From positions 40,723,503 to 40,787,502 of the forward strand of contig NC_063049.1 in NCBI RefSeq assembly GCF_018812025.1: a stretch of 64,000 nt of DNA, in the 5' to 3' direction. Shown piece by piece: positions 26,456 through 38,883 of the stretch. Position numbers and translations under genes: made by a program. The stretch comes from Megalobrama amblycephala (Eukaryota; Chordata; Actinopteri; Cypriniformes; Xenocyprididae). How positions within the stretch are numbered: position 1 is the first letter of the stretch; each line of letters opens with the position of its first letter. Under the pieces are notes generated by a model. That model worked only from the letters and a program-made list of their open reading frames with translations. It made no database searches and was not told the DNA's origin.

Positions 26456-28297
26456 TCCTTAAACAGCGAATTCTTTAAAAGACAATATCTCCCTTTGCAT
26501 TGAACGTTGAGCGTCGCAACTTTGCAGATGTTGTTTATGCTCTAACAGCAATATTGCACACTAACTAAAGTTAAAAAAGGTCTCCCTGTGGTCTTCCGCA
26601 AAAATAAAAGCTTAATGGTTTAACACTTTTTAAGTGTTTATCCAACTTTTTAAGACAGAAATTAAGACAGACATAAATGTTATTATTGTAATTTTACAAT
26701 GTACTGTAAAATAAAAGTAATTTTTATTATTCCACTCATTTTCTTAAATACCAATTTTAAAAAATGTATTTCTTCTTCTTATTATTATTATTATTAATGA
26801 TGATGATTCTATACTCATATCGATCTATGATCACATTTATTCCAAATTGTGCAGCCCTACATATAAATAAAATAAAAATAATACAAAATTGCATTTTAAA
26901 AATCACATTCACAATGTTGATCAGAAATATCACAATTTGATTTTTTCCCCCAAAACCAGCGTATACTGTGCAGTGCGTTTTCAAAGACCACAAAACATGC
27001 TCTCCAACAGTGCCTTTACCAAGAACCAGAGTAGCTCTATTATTCTCATCATTTCATAGTTCTCATTAGGGTACACTTAAAAGTGAGCGTGCTCTGTGAT
27101 CTTTGAAGACTTTGGCTTAATTGCCTCTGAAAGAAATGGCACAGTGTCGTGCTTTAGCACTGATTAGATGGTCACTATTACTTCTGGGGCTTTTCAGACT
27201 CAACTGTAGATCAGAGAGAAACCGACAGAACATTAGTGTCACTGACGAATCCCACGGATGAGGCTACAAACGGTGAACAAAGAGAAGAGACTGTTCACAC
27301 ATACAGTGCTTTGTGTCACCAAAGCGATTGTGAGTCATTAAGTTGCTGATTTAAGCCGCTGCCGGTGAGAGTTTAGCAGAAGTAGACTTTATGCAAATTA
27401 GCAGTGACATGATGCAGCATGTTGGTTATGTTTCTGATAAAAAACTTCTTTTGAAACCGCATCTGAGTTATGGGAAAATGTGGAACCGAGGAAGAAATAC
27501 TGTTAATGCAGACAGATTAAGCAGTATAGGACAAGAAAAGGAGATTCTGTGGACAGGACGAGCAAAGACAGGCATCAAAATGGTACAGAAAGAGAAACAG
27601 GAATAGACTGTGGCCTACTTGCCCTCATGCTGCCTAACAAGCAGACACTGGTACACAATAACACACACACAGGTGAGACCTATCTATTTCAGACACGCAC
27701 GCATCCCTCAGCCAGAACCCCACAGGGACCAACACCAACCAAATGAGTTCAGCAGGAACTTCACAGAGACACAACCAACAAAAAAACTCGTAAAGGCTTT
27801 TGAATGTGGAACAAACACCTCAGGTAACTGACCATGTTCGCAATATTGTTTAAAAGTGTCTGCTTGACATAAATAGACGTCATGAGAACTGCATATGCGG
27901 TTGTTAGCAAAATGGAAGATGTTAGCTTGCAGTATCTTTAACCGGGACACTTGGCGTACTTTTTTCCTGTCATATATTTTGCAATTATCATCGCAATTAT
28001 CATTCGAAAGCTTAAACACTCAAAATTCAACCCGTGAAAAGCAGTTTATAATTGGACATTGCGTTAACATGGAAACAGTACTTTAGCAGGCTCAATTTTT
28101 GTGACATCAACATCAAATTTGGAACACAACTTTGTTAGACATATGGCTTTGAGTCCAAATTATTTTGTAAAATATATATTTTATATAAAATAAAATGTAC
28201 ATTTGCTTTACAGTAAACTTCAACTTCTAAAACCATTATACTTTCATGTTATGAAACAGCTTTCAGTTCTGCATAATCTACTGAGTTTCTTCTTTAA
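26456..28297 (-). other. cers6 intron 3, stretch without clear features
   Basis: AT-rich intron with a TTA/TTG triplet tract near 26780-26800. Open frames at 27391-28086 have no recognised family. No repeat ends were seen. Confidence 0.4.
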
Positions 28298-29049
28298 AGG
28301 GGACATATCATGAAAATCTGTGCTATAAAGTGTTATAATCGGGTCCCCGGTGCATCTACCAACCCAGAAAACATGAAAAAGGACAACCCAGTAACTTTGT
28401 TTTGGCAAGCCTTTCTCTACAAGCATGTGAAAAAATGAGCCACTCAGATTTAAAAAAAAATATTATGCCATTCACAGCATTTGATAGTAATCATAAATGT
28501 TTGTATATACCTGGTGTGTATGGCTCTTCTTGGAAAAAAGTATGCTAAAGTGGGCATCCATACAGCTTTTGCACAAAAGATTAACATGACGGCACATGCT
28601 AGTGGATGAGTTGAATCAGCTCCACAGCAACTACATAAATGTATCCACTAACCATTCAGAAACGTCCAGTTTCATTTTAAAAGTTGTACCTTCTCCATCA
28701 GTGTCGACTCCGGTTTGAACAATGTAAGGCTGAACACCGTTACTGACAATCCTCATTTTGTCTGCGTGAGATTCTCCAGCTTTGTTGTTGTTGTTGAGCA
28801 ACCGAAGCACGAGCTGTTAGAGCTCCGCCCTCTTCTGGAAAGGGGGCCGGGAGCAGCAGCTCATTTGCATTTAAAGGGACACACACAAAAACGGCGTGTT
28901 TTTGCTCACACCCAAATAGGGGCAAATTTGACAAACTATAATAAATGATCTGTGGGGTATTTTGAGCTCAAACTTCACAGACACATTCTGCGGACACCAG
29001 AGACTTATATTACATCTTGTGAAAAGGGGAATAAAAGGTACCCTTTAAA
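28294..29049. mobile_element. MITE of the GGGACATATCATG family, near-complete
   Basis: Starts AAAGGGGACATATCATGAAA after TTTAA and ends near AGGTACCCTTTAAAA. Its inner block (about 28700-28900) is nearly identical to 34150-34320. It lies just downstream of cers6 exon 3 in transcript order, within intron 3. Confidence 0.7.
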
Positions 29050-29127
29050 AAGAGGCCAACCAGCCAAGTTTACAATAACAAACCAGACCCCTGACAAAGC
29101 AAGCACAAACAAAAAGCTGATTCTCAC

Positions 29128-29258
29128 ATGCTCTCGCAGAAGCGCGCCAGCGTGCTGGGTTTCTCTTGGTTGCGTCGTTGTCTGAACCAGCGTTGGATGG
29201 TCCTCACGTCCCAGTCCAACTGCTTGGACAAACCCTCTAACCTCTTCTCATCAGGGTG
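29128..29258 (-). CDS. cers6: cers6 exon 3 (homeobox-like domain, residues 93-136)
   Basis: The exon follows an AG acceptor (29260-29259) and ends at AGCAT|GTGAGA. It encodes [18 protein letters not shown], then [20 protein letters not shown], the third helix of the homeobox-like domain and the conserved basic and Pro linker to the TLC domain that is needed for activity in CERS family members (family knowledge). Met136 is split 2+1 with exon 4. The match to CERS6 is close; Ala in KPSTLA replaces the mammalian Thr. Confidence 0.96.
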
Positions 29259-30470
29259 CTGAAAGACACAGCAGAGAGAAGCATGTCACTGCAGAGATAT
29301 GCCACTGTTAGAGTACAAACAAACCGCCTGAATTTGGATTTAACAGCTTGAAAAATTCACTCAATGCACATTTAAAACAGTTGTCTTTAAAAAGCAATCT
29401 GCATATATGAGCCAGTGAGACTCAGACATAATCACACTGTTTGATGTACTGCTGCGCCGGCATACTATAATGACTTGAGTAGTGGGGTTTCAGTTGTCAA
29501 CGAACAAATCTTTCAAGTGAACCAATCATTCTTGTTGCACTAATTTGTAAGACCCTCCTTTCTAAGGCACATTTCATTGTTTTCTTTGAGCTTACTGAAC
29601 GCATATGCCACTTTGAACTTGACTGAACGAGGCTGAGAATGGCACTGAACAAAATGCAAACAAAACGAACAAAGTATATCATCGAACGAGGATCTGCTGA
29701 CCATCATTGACTGAACAAAAGGGGTCATATGTGGTTCAGTCGGTTTAACGTGAGGTTATTCTGTAAAACAAGCAGAGTTAAATAAACACAAGCAGTGCAA
29801 TCAGAGTTTGGCACAAAAGCAGGTCTGACAGGTGTGCAAAATGCATGATCCGCAATTTATGAATTTAATGATGACTGATGATCATACACGATTAAAATGA
29901 TGGCAAGCATAGTAGTTCAGTAATTATCCATACTTAAGGACATTACTGAATCTCATCATTTATTTATTTAGGATTTTTGTCTTTAGCTTGATAAAATGAA
30001 GGAAAAAAAACTGCTTTGTTGTCATTTGTGGAGAAAAGGCTTATATAGTACATCTTAAGACTTATTGTAGACATGAAATCAATAATGAGGAATAATAAGA
30101 ATTAATCTGCTGAGTGAATGATTCATTAACTTACAGAAAAAGTTGCTTTGTAAAAAAAAAAAATGGGGTCAGTAGGTCGAATCAAAATCCCCACTAATAG
30201 TCATGTATGAGTCTTGTACTGTATGTTTGATATTTAGTTCGTACAGTTTTTAAGTTCATTTCGTAGCTATTTCAAATACTTCATTCTGATTGATCATCAT
30301 AGTAAATATTTTTGGGACGTTACAACAAGGTCCCATATTCGCTATAGTTAGTTAATGCATTAACTAACCTCAACTAACAATGAGCAATACATTTATTCAT
30401 CTTTGTACAAATTAGTTAATATAAATATTCAACTTGCAACTTTTGATTGCAATAATGTACTAGTAAATGT
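29259..30470 (-). other. cers6 intron 2, exon-proximal stretch
   Basis: No defined repeat ends or exon junctions were seen. The intron runs to 34817; its other parts are listed as MITEs and the GATA array. The stretches 31440-32500 and 34650-34817 also appear featureless, apart from a short GATAC-rich hAT-like fragment at about 34630-34720. Confidence 0.4.
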
Positions 30471-30477
30471 TGACGTT

Positions 30478-31428
30478 AAACGTGCCCTAGAACTTCTTTT
30501 TAAAGGATGTAATATAAGTCTAAGGTGTCCCCTGAATGTGTCTGTGAAGTTTCAGCTCAAAATACCGCATAGATTTTTTTTAATTCATTTTTTTAACTGC
30601 CTATTTTGGGGCATCATTAACTATGCACCGATATATAGGTTGCGGCCCCTTTAATTCTCATGCTCCCCCTCCCCCGGAGCTTGTGCTTGCCTTGAACAGC
30701 ATAAACAGAGTTCACACAGCTAATATAACCCTCAAAATGGATCTTTACAAGATGTTCGTCATGCATGCTGCATGCATGCGTCGGATCATGTGAGTATAGT
30801 ATTTATTTGGATGTTTACATTTGATTCTGTATGAGTTTGATAATGCTCCATGGCTAAAGCTAACATTACACACTGTTGGAGAGATTTATAAAGAATGAAG
30901 TTGTGTTTATGAATTATACAGACTGCAAGTGTTTAAAAATGAAAATAGTGACGGCTCTTGTCTCAGTGAATACAGTAAGAAACAATGGTAACTTTAACCA
31001 CATTTAACAGTACATTAGCAACATGCTAACGAAACATTTATAAAGACAATTTACAAATATCACTAAAAATATCATGATATCATGGATCATGTCAGTTATT
31101 ATCGCTCCATCTGCCATTTTTCGCTATTGTCCTTGCTTGCTTACCTAGTCTGATGATTCAGCTGTGCACAGATCCAGACGTTAATACTGGCTGCCCTTGT
31201 CTAATGCCTTAAACATGAGCTGGCATATGCAAATATTGTTACGTAACAGTCGGTGTTATGTTGAGATTCGCCTGTTCTTCGGAGGTCTTTTAAACAAATG
31301 AGATTTATATAAGAAGGAGGAAACAATGGAGTTTGAGACTCACTGTATGTCATTTCCATGTACTGAACTCTTGTTATTCAACTATGCCAATATAAATTCA
31401 ATATTTAATTCTAGGGCACCTTTAACAT
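30478..31428. mobile_element. MITE of the AGGTGCC-end family, copy 1
   Basis: Bounded by GTGCCCTAGAACTTC at left and TTCTAGGGCACCTTTAA at right. It is an inverse-oriented relative of 51444-52410, sharing long blocks such as CTGTTCTTCGGAGGTC and GTTACGTAACAGTCGG. A deletion of about 28 bp relative to the other copy lies just before GTTACGTAAC. It is non-coding. Confidence 0.8.
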
Positions 31429-32521
31429 TACTTAAGATCAATAAATGCTGTACTAGTTTTACTCCGCTCTCTTTCCATTTATTTATTTATTTGGTAAGAA
31501 GTCTTGCAAAAAGCAGGATAATATAGAGCTATTAATGCAAAACAAATCACTTCAGGATGATGCAGGACACCTGAGCTTCGGCACAAAAAAAATCTAAAGA
31601 AAACTACTTTTTTTCCTCAATGAACATCTACTACTTTTATACTAAAACTATTTCATAACAGCCCTAGAACTGGTGTCTTTCAGTAATGGGTTTCATCCAA
31701 ACTCAATCAAATTCCAATTAGAGAGTAGTATCCGCTAACATGCTAGATGAGTTTCGCCCTGAGGACGCTCTCTCTTTATTTCAGGCAGGAATTGTCTCTT
31801 TATTCTTAAAGTGTGCCTGAATCTTGTGTGTTCAAGAATCTGAACATTTGTCAAGGAAACTCATGGCTAAAAATAGTCCCGGTGCGTCAGTGCACACGAG
31901 CTCTGATAAAGCCACACACGTCAAAGAGCCACGCTATCGCTCTTCCTTTACAGCATTCAGATTACGATTACCTATACCGTCAATCCACGCTGCCGTCATG
32001 ATAGAGACGGTTCTCTTTCTTTCAAGACAAGGGCTCAAAACGTGAAATGTTATTCTTCTTTTACATGGCAACTGCTGCTTTGCTTCAGTTCATAAGTTCA
32101 TGCTGTGGATCATTCTCTGTCGTCCTCATTCTCAAATGAACATCAGATTCAAGATAAATTAACTTAACTTATGTTACGTACTGATTCAGCTCATAGGGGA
32201 GCGAGTTCACAGTATCATAGTGAATTTAAACACTAGGAAATGTTCTGTTCACTCAATGTGATTCTCTGTAATCAAATGAGGCGTATCTCATTTCAGCAAC
32301 TGTAACAAGTCCTTGATTTGATTCTGATTCACAGTCTCTGCAGTTTTTAATCACCTTTCTGCATAATTTAACAATTATTTAAAGATAAATGGCTGAAAAA
32401 AATCTTTTTAATGTCATGATTCATTCCAGCCCCAGTAAGAATATTATACATTATTTACTGAAATTAATAAACTAAATGACACATTTTTTTTATGTTTTAC
32501 TGAAAATCAATTTTTGTTTGA

Positions 32522-32522
32522 C

Positions 32523-32559
<37 letters not shown>

Positions 32560-32714
32560 TATAAATAGACGGAGAGATAGACAGATAGATAAATAGACAG
32601 ATAGATAGAAATATAAATAGACGGAGAGATAGACAGATAGATAAATAGACAGATAGATAGATAGATAGATAGATAGATAAATAGACGGAGAGATAGACAG
32701 ATAGATAAATAGAC

Positions 32715-32764
<50 letters not shown>

Positions 32765-32854
32765 ATAGATGGAGAGATAGACAGATAGATAAATAGACAG
32801 ATAGATAGATAGATATATAAATAGACGGAGAGATAGACAGATAGATAAATAGAC

Positions 32855-32913
<59 letters not shown>

Positions 32914-32986
32914 CGGAGAGATAGACAGATAGATAAATAGATGGATAGATAGATCGATAGATAGATAGATAGACGGAGAGATAGAC

Positions 32987-33037
<51 letters not shown>

Positions 33038-33067
33038 CGGAGAGATAGACAGATAGATAAATAGATG

Positions 33068-33124
<57 letters not shown>

Positions 33125-33138
33125 ATAGACGGAGAGAT

Positions 33139-33172
<34 letters not shown>

Positions 33173-33336
33173 ACGACAGATAGAACGATAGATAGATAGA
33201 TAGAACGACAGACATAGATAGAACGATAGATAGATAGAACGACAGACAGATATATAGAACGACAGACAGATATATAAATAGACAGACAGATAGACAGATA
33301 GATAGATAGATACATAGATAGAATGACAGATAGAAC

Positions 33337-33402
<66 letters not shown>

Positions 33403-33597
33403 ACGACAGACAGATATATAAATAGACGGAGAGATGATAGATAGACAGATAGATAGACAGATAGATAGATAGATGGATAGATAGATAGATAGACAGAACG
33501 ATAGACAGAACGATAGACAGATAGATAGAACGACAGACAGATATATAAATAGACAGACAGATAGACAGATAGATAGATAGATTGATTGAAACTGAAG

Positions 33598-33636
<39 letters not shown>

Positions 33637-33653
33637 TGATTGATAAACTGAAG

Positions 33654-33684
<31 letters not shown>

Positions 33685-33705
33685 TGATTGATTGATAAAC
33701 TGAAG

Positions 33706-33792
<87 letters not shown>

Positions 33793-33793
33793 G
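32522..33793. repeat. (GATA)n compound tetranucleotide array
   Basis: About 1.27 kb of GATA units with GACA, GAAC and GACGGAGA variants. Repeated longer modules, such as AAATAGACGGAGAGATAGAC, recur at about 32562, 32609, 32678, 32817 and 33124. The right part has ATTGATTGATAAACTGAAGG interruptions. Long YLSI-type frames on the minus strand are an artefact of the repeat. Confidence 0.97.
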
Positions 33794-34448
33794 GCTAGTA
33801 GGGACTACAACAAGCTTCTTCCCATGTTGGTGACATCACTAATTCTAAAATTTACATAAACCCCGCCCCCGAGAATACGCATCAAAGGGGGTGAGGCCAT
33901 GTTGGGCTGCTTTAGAGAAGAGGAAGAGTTGTTGTAGTAGAGTGTTGTTGTCATGCCGTCATTTTACGCCGTACTGCTTCACAAACGAGGGTCAATTCAA
34001 CACTGGATTTGCACAAAAGATGAACATGACGGCACATGCTAGTGGATGAGTTGAATCAACTCCACAGCAACTACATAAATGTATCCACTAACCATTCAGA
34101 AACATCCAGTTTCATTCTAAAAGTTGTAACTTCTTCCTGAGTCTCTCCATCAGTGTCGACTCCGGTTTGAACAATGTAAGGCTGAACACCGTTACTGACA
34201 ATCCTCATTTTGTCTGTGTGAGATTCTCCAGCTTTGTTGTTGTTGAGCTGTTAAAGCTCCGCCCTCTTCTGGAAAGGGGGCCGGGAGCAGCAGCTCATTT
34301 GCATTTAAAGGGACACACACAAAAATGCCATGTTTTTGCTCACACCCAAATAGGGGCAAATTTGACAAGCTACAATAAATGATCTGTGGGGTATTTTGAG
34401 CTGAAACTTCACAGACACATTCTGGGGACACCAGAGACTTATATTAGT
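33794..34448. mobile_element. MITE of the GGGACATATCATG family, truncated copy
   Basis: Begins GCTAGTAGGGACTACAACAA right after the GATA array and ends at about AGAGACTTATATTAG. It carries the uninterrupted version of the hAT insertion site found at 25304 and nearly duplicates 28560-29010. Confidence 0.75.
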
Positions 34449-34509
34449 TTCATGTGCCAGATCGTTGCCAGGCTTTGACTATGTTTTAGTTCACGTTTTG
34501 GATTTAAAA

Positions 34510-34640
34510 CTATACTCTTAAAGGGACAGTTCACCGAAGAATGAGAATTCTCTCATCATTTACTCACCCTCATGTCATTCCTGATGTATATGACTTTCTT
34601 TCTTCAGATAAGCACAAACACTCAGTTAAAGTTGTCACGA
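34510..34640. mobile_element. short TTAA-MITE arm
   Basis: AAAGGGACAGTTCACCGAAG followed by the family block CATTTACTCACCCTCATG. One arm only. Confidence 0.6.
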
Positions 34641-34817
34641 TACTGGAACTTCTAACTCTGATACGATAACTTGAAAAATATCAATATTCGATACCATTAC
34701 TGCTGTCCCTGGCAGTTATAAAAGCACTTAACCACTCAAAACAGTGTGCTAGCGCTTCTTCTTACCCTCCCAAAGCAATAAATCCACTTTAACTGTGGTA
34801 AGAAACATGGTATTTAC

Positions 34818-34923
34818 CTTGGTGATGGCAGTGAAGACCTTTTCCAGAATGGCGTTGTGCTGAGCCTTCTGTGGTCCATTGGCCTGGATTTTCAGACCTA
34901 GTGCACATGGTCTTGCAATAAAC
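34818..34923 (-). CDS. cers6: cers6 exon 2 (residues 57-92)
   Basis: The exon follows a TGTTGTAG acceptor and ends at AAG|GTAAAT. Its first base completes the Arg codon split with exon 1. It encodes [17 protein letters not shown] and a segment ending FTAITK, the N-terminal half of the homeobox-like domain found in CERS2-6. It keeps the reading frame exactly (106 nt, ending in phase 0). The charged and polar ANGPQ segment directly after the first membrane helix is typical of the family. Confidence 0.95.
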
Positions 34924-36047
34924 CTACAACAGCCAATAACAAAGAAGACTTTATTAGGTTTATATCTTGTAATATCAATGCTTGCAAACTTCATTCTGAA
35001 GTCTGACAGGCTGCATTAAAAATCAATTTTCGAAGGGAACCTCTGAGGTAAAATGCCTGCAACCACAGCAGGAGGCTAAAGAAATCCTCCTGTTTGCAAA
35101 CACTGCCAAATCTTCAGAGACAGCGAGGAAAACCACACGGGCCAGTTGTAAGCATTTTGTCTCGACTAGCTTCTTTTGCGAAGGTCCGATAAACATCTGT
35201 GTATTAGGAAATAAACAACTGCTGATCAAAGCAGCTGCATTCAAGTTGAAATTGTTATGCTAATGAGATTATATCTTGTTGATCTGATAATGAGAATGTT
35301 ATAAACGAAAACAACCAGAAGAAACATTTCATGGGTCATTGCTACTATGCAGTACATTTTCATATCCTCATCTTAAAACCTTTTATTTGACAAAATAGTA
35401 AACTGGCTATTTTTAAGATGGAGTCACATTCAGTTTGTTTTCATTTATCACAATATCAATGAAGTGATCATAAATCATTTCACTTTCTTTAAGCACATGT
35501 TGATATTTTATCCAACTTCTGAAATGATAAACTGGCAATTTCTTAAATGTTCTTGGCAATAGTGCTTATATGTATATGTACTAATATATGTTGATGATGA
35601 CATCTTCCTCCAGGAAGTGACATCATTGTGGTGGTAAAAACAACAGCAGTAATGGGTTTGATGAATTCGGTGACATTTTGTAAAATTAGCTGGGTTGTGT
35701 CTTTTTAAAACATTTCATCCTGTTTGATTAAAGTACACAAATCATTATGATGATATCAACATTGATTTAAAAAAAGATGAAGTTCACGTCGGTAACCTCC
35801 TCACATACGCTAACTCAATCCAGCAATAGCTAACTTTAGCTCGTTATTTACAGTGTGTTTATTTTATAGTTGATGTGTAAATAATCAAGTTATAATTAAT
35901 AAAGCTGAGCTTGACCAGAGTATATTTTTGAAAGCCTGGCATACACATTTATAGAAATACATCCTTAACACAAGCATATTGGATTTCACAAAGTATAAAG
36001 GAGTTCAAATGGTACTAAAGAAGAGGAATAACTAAGAATATTTAATT
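34924..36047 (-). other. cers6 intron 1, exon 2-proximal stretch
   Basis: No repeat ends or coding signal recognised. The longest open frame (35023-35244) has no known domain. Confidence 0.4.
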
Positions 36048-36415
36048 ACACTACCGTTCAAACTTTTTAGGTCAGCTTTTTTAAAAGATATTAATACTTT
36101 TATTCAGCAAGAATGCATTAAATTGATCAAAAAATTACAGTTAAGACATTTATAATAGTACAAAAGATGCTTTGAAATTTATATTAATCGAAAAATATTA
36201 ACATTGATAATAATAAGAAATGTTTCTTGAGCATCAAATCACCATATTACAATGATTTCTGAAAGATCATGTGACACTGAAGACTGGAGTAATGATGCTG
36301 AAAATTCAGTTTTGATCACAGGAATTAATTATATTTTAAAATGTATTCGAATGGAAAACAATTCCAATTTCACAATATTACAGTTTTTACTGTCTTTAGT
36401 TTTACTTCTTTCAAA
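36048..36415. mobile_element. MITE of the ACTACCGTTCAAA family, partial
   Basis: Starts ACACTACCGTTCAAACTTTT and contains GATCATGTGACACTGAAGAC. Its right end merges into another element with ACTGTAAAACCAACAG. Confidence 0.7.
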
Positions 36416-37156
36416 AAGTCTAGTCAAGTCACGTTTTACTGTAAAACCAACAGTGAAATTAATTAAATTAATTGAGTTTGTTTCACTCAAATAATAATGA
36501 AACTTTATTGTACTTAAAAAAAGTTGCATGAACTTAATATGATTGAGTTGCAGCAGATTTCTAATTCCCAGCATGCTTTGCGTCAGACTGTTTAAATAAA
36601 TGTTGAAATTAAGAGTTATTTTGTGTGTTTATGCACAAGATTAACATAGGGAGACATAAGTTAGTGTTTAATGTTATGCTAGTTTTGTAGGGTCACCATT
36701 GTGGTGAAGAGCAGAGCCTGTGGTTAGGTTGAGGATGGGCTGCAAAACTTTCATGACCACATAGGCCTATACAGTATGTTGTTTGATTATATACATGCAA
36801 GTATATAATGACAGTCTCTTTGATAGTTATAATAGCATGTGATATTGTATGTGTTATCTAACATTTAACTAAGATCTCAATGTGATGTTTATGTTAATGA
36901 ACTGTATGTATTTAACATTATGATGAGTTGGGCGAGGCTGAGAACTGTGGGAGTGAAGGGATGCTGGTGACGTGATTGTTAATAAGAGACACCTGTGCAA
37001 CACAGTGGCCTTGCTCCGCTTCCACGGCTGTCGGCCCCACCCCACTTGTCACAAAAATTCTACTAACTACAAATAAAAGAGTTATTTCACTTAAATGTTT
37101 TGAGGTATTAAGTTTCCTCAAATGTTTTGAGTATTCTGAACTTATTGAGTTTTACA

Positions 37157-37364
37157 GTGTAGATCAGGGGTGCCCAACCCTGTTCCTGGAGATCTACTTT
37201 CCTGCAGAGCTCAGCTCCAGCCCTGCTCAACACACCTGTCTGTAATTCTCAAGTGCTCCTGAAGATCTTAATTAGATGATTCAGGTGTGTTTTATAAGGG
37301 TTGGAGCTAAATTTTGCAGGTAAGTAGATCTCCAGGAACAGGGTTGGGCACCTCTGGTGTAGAC
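37157..37364. mobile_element. hAT-like MITE with 8-bp target duplication
   Basis: The element proper is 37165-37356 (192 bp), with ends CAGGGGTGCCCAACCCTG and CAGGGTTGGGCACCTCTG. It is flanked by GTGTAGAT (37157-37164) and GTGTAGAC (37357-37364). TIRs of this kind and an 8-bp duplication are characteristic of hAT (Charlie/Tip100-like) elements. It inserted in the end of an older MITE (ATTGAGTTTTACAGTGTAG). Confidence 0.85.
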
Positions 37365-38645
37365 CTTGACCTAAATGATGGAAATAACATCACAACATTT
37401 ACTTCCATTAAGAAGTGCATCAATTTTTGGTCAAGATCTTGTATTGACAATGCAAGAGGTGAGCTCTCTGTAAAGTCTCCTCCAGCACATCCCAAAGACT
37501 TTCAATGAATTTAAGGTCTGGACTCAGAGGTGCCAGTTCATGTGTGAAAATGATTCTTCATGCTCTCTTTCACAAATTGAGCCTGATGAATCTTAGCTTT
37601 GTCATCCTGTAATACGGCCATGATGTGTCTTCCTACATGGTTATTTAAGAAATCCATCACACACTCCATCTTTAAGGGTTAAAAGAACTGTTCCCAAATA
37701 TATAACGTGCCAGAAACATAATAATCACAGCAATAATGATCCAGTCATAGACTCTTAAGCATTTGCCTATTTAAATCCAAACAGCGACTTTTTTTGGCCG
37801 GGCAGTGTATATGCAAATACTTAGAGATAAACTGGTCTTCTAATGCCGGACATGCGAAATGAGATGTCACTTGAATGGAAATGGAGGTGACAGCAGACCG
37901 TATTAATGAGCTTTTGCCACTTAATTAATAAGCTCATCCAATTAAGAGCCCTCACACAATGAAATGGCAATTCAGTGCAGAAAATGCTCCAGAAAATGAT
38001 TCTTATATAAAGCTGAAGAGCCACGATAAGGTTATGAAGTCAGCGCTCAGACTGATTTGCGGCTTGCACACTGTTTGCTTTTGTGGGGCTGAAATGCCAT
38101 AAATGTGCTGTTCCTCATCATAAAAATTTACAGCGATTGTACAGTGCAGGAGGATGGAAGAGGACGTTTGCACTTCAGATAATGTGTCCTCTTTCCACAG
38201 AGGAAGTTAAGTGGTGCCGCAGTGAAGACAGCTTTTATCAACAAGTTTTGGTTGGATACCGATTTCTGGAAATGTTTTTTATCATGTAAAGTCAGCTCCA
38301 AATGTTTCAACCGCCTGAACACATGGATTAAACTTGGTAATAAAAAAAGACACAATCCCAGAGGAGGCCCTGACAGTATATTTCACCTTCTAACAATGAA
38401 GACCAAAATTCAGCTGGAGAGATCTGAAGAAATCTGTCAGATGAAGGTGAAGAACAGATGGTCTGTGGCATTCGTAAACACATAACCTCTGTGCCGTCCC
38501 GCTGGGAATATGTCAAACTGCTGCTTTTGTGACACTTTCAAGATGTCAAACTCATAATAGTGCAAAATTAATGTTTAAGTTTCACAACCAACTGAAAAGC
38601 GTGATATACTGCTGATATCAAGTGCACAATTAGTAATCTCAATTA
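37365..38645 (-). other. cers6 intron 1, stretch without clear features
   Basis: Contains several short open frames (for example 38222-38485) without recognised domains. A phrase at about 37380-37800 (CCTGTAATACGGCCATGATG and surroundings) resembles degenerate transposon sequence, but I cannot assign it. After this, 38650-38860 holds a MITE fragment with ACACTGTAAAAAAAAATTG. Confidence 0.35.
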
Positions 38646-38883
38646 TACACTGTAAAAAAAAATTGTTGGTTTAACTTAAAAAAAATAAGTTACCTGGTTG
38701 CTTTAAAATGTTGAGTTCATTGAAATTAAAAATTTGAGTTAATACAATGAAGGCGATTGATTTAATCAACAGAAACTCAAAAAATATGATGTTATCTGAA
38801 CCATATTATCAAACTCAATTTGACAAAAGAAAAAAATGGTGTGATAACAAATCATGAAAATAATTTTTGTACAATTACAATAT

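Noticed and set aside
32490..33315. Long minus-strand open frames of 241-272 codons made of YLSI repeats
   Set aside because: They are translations of the GATA microsatellite, with no start context, splice junctions or non-repeat domain.
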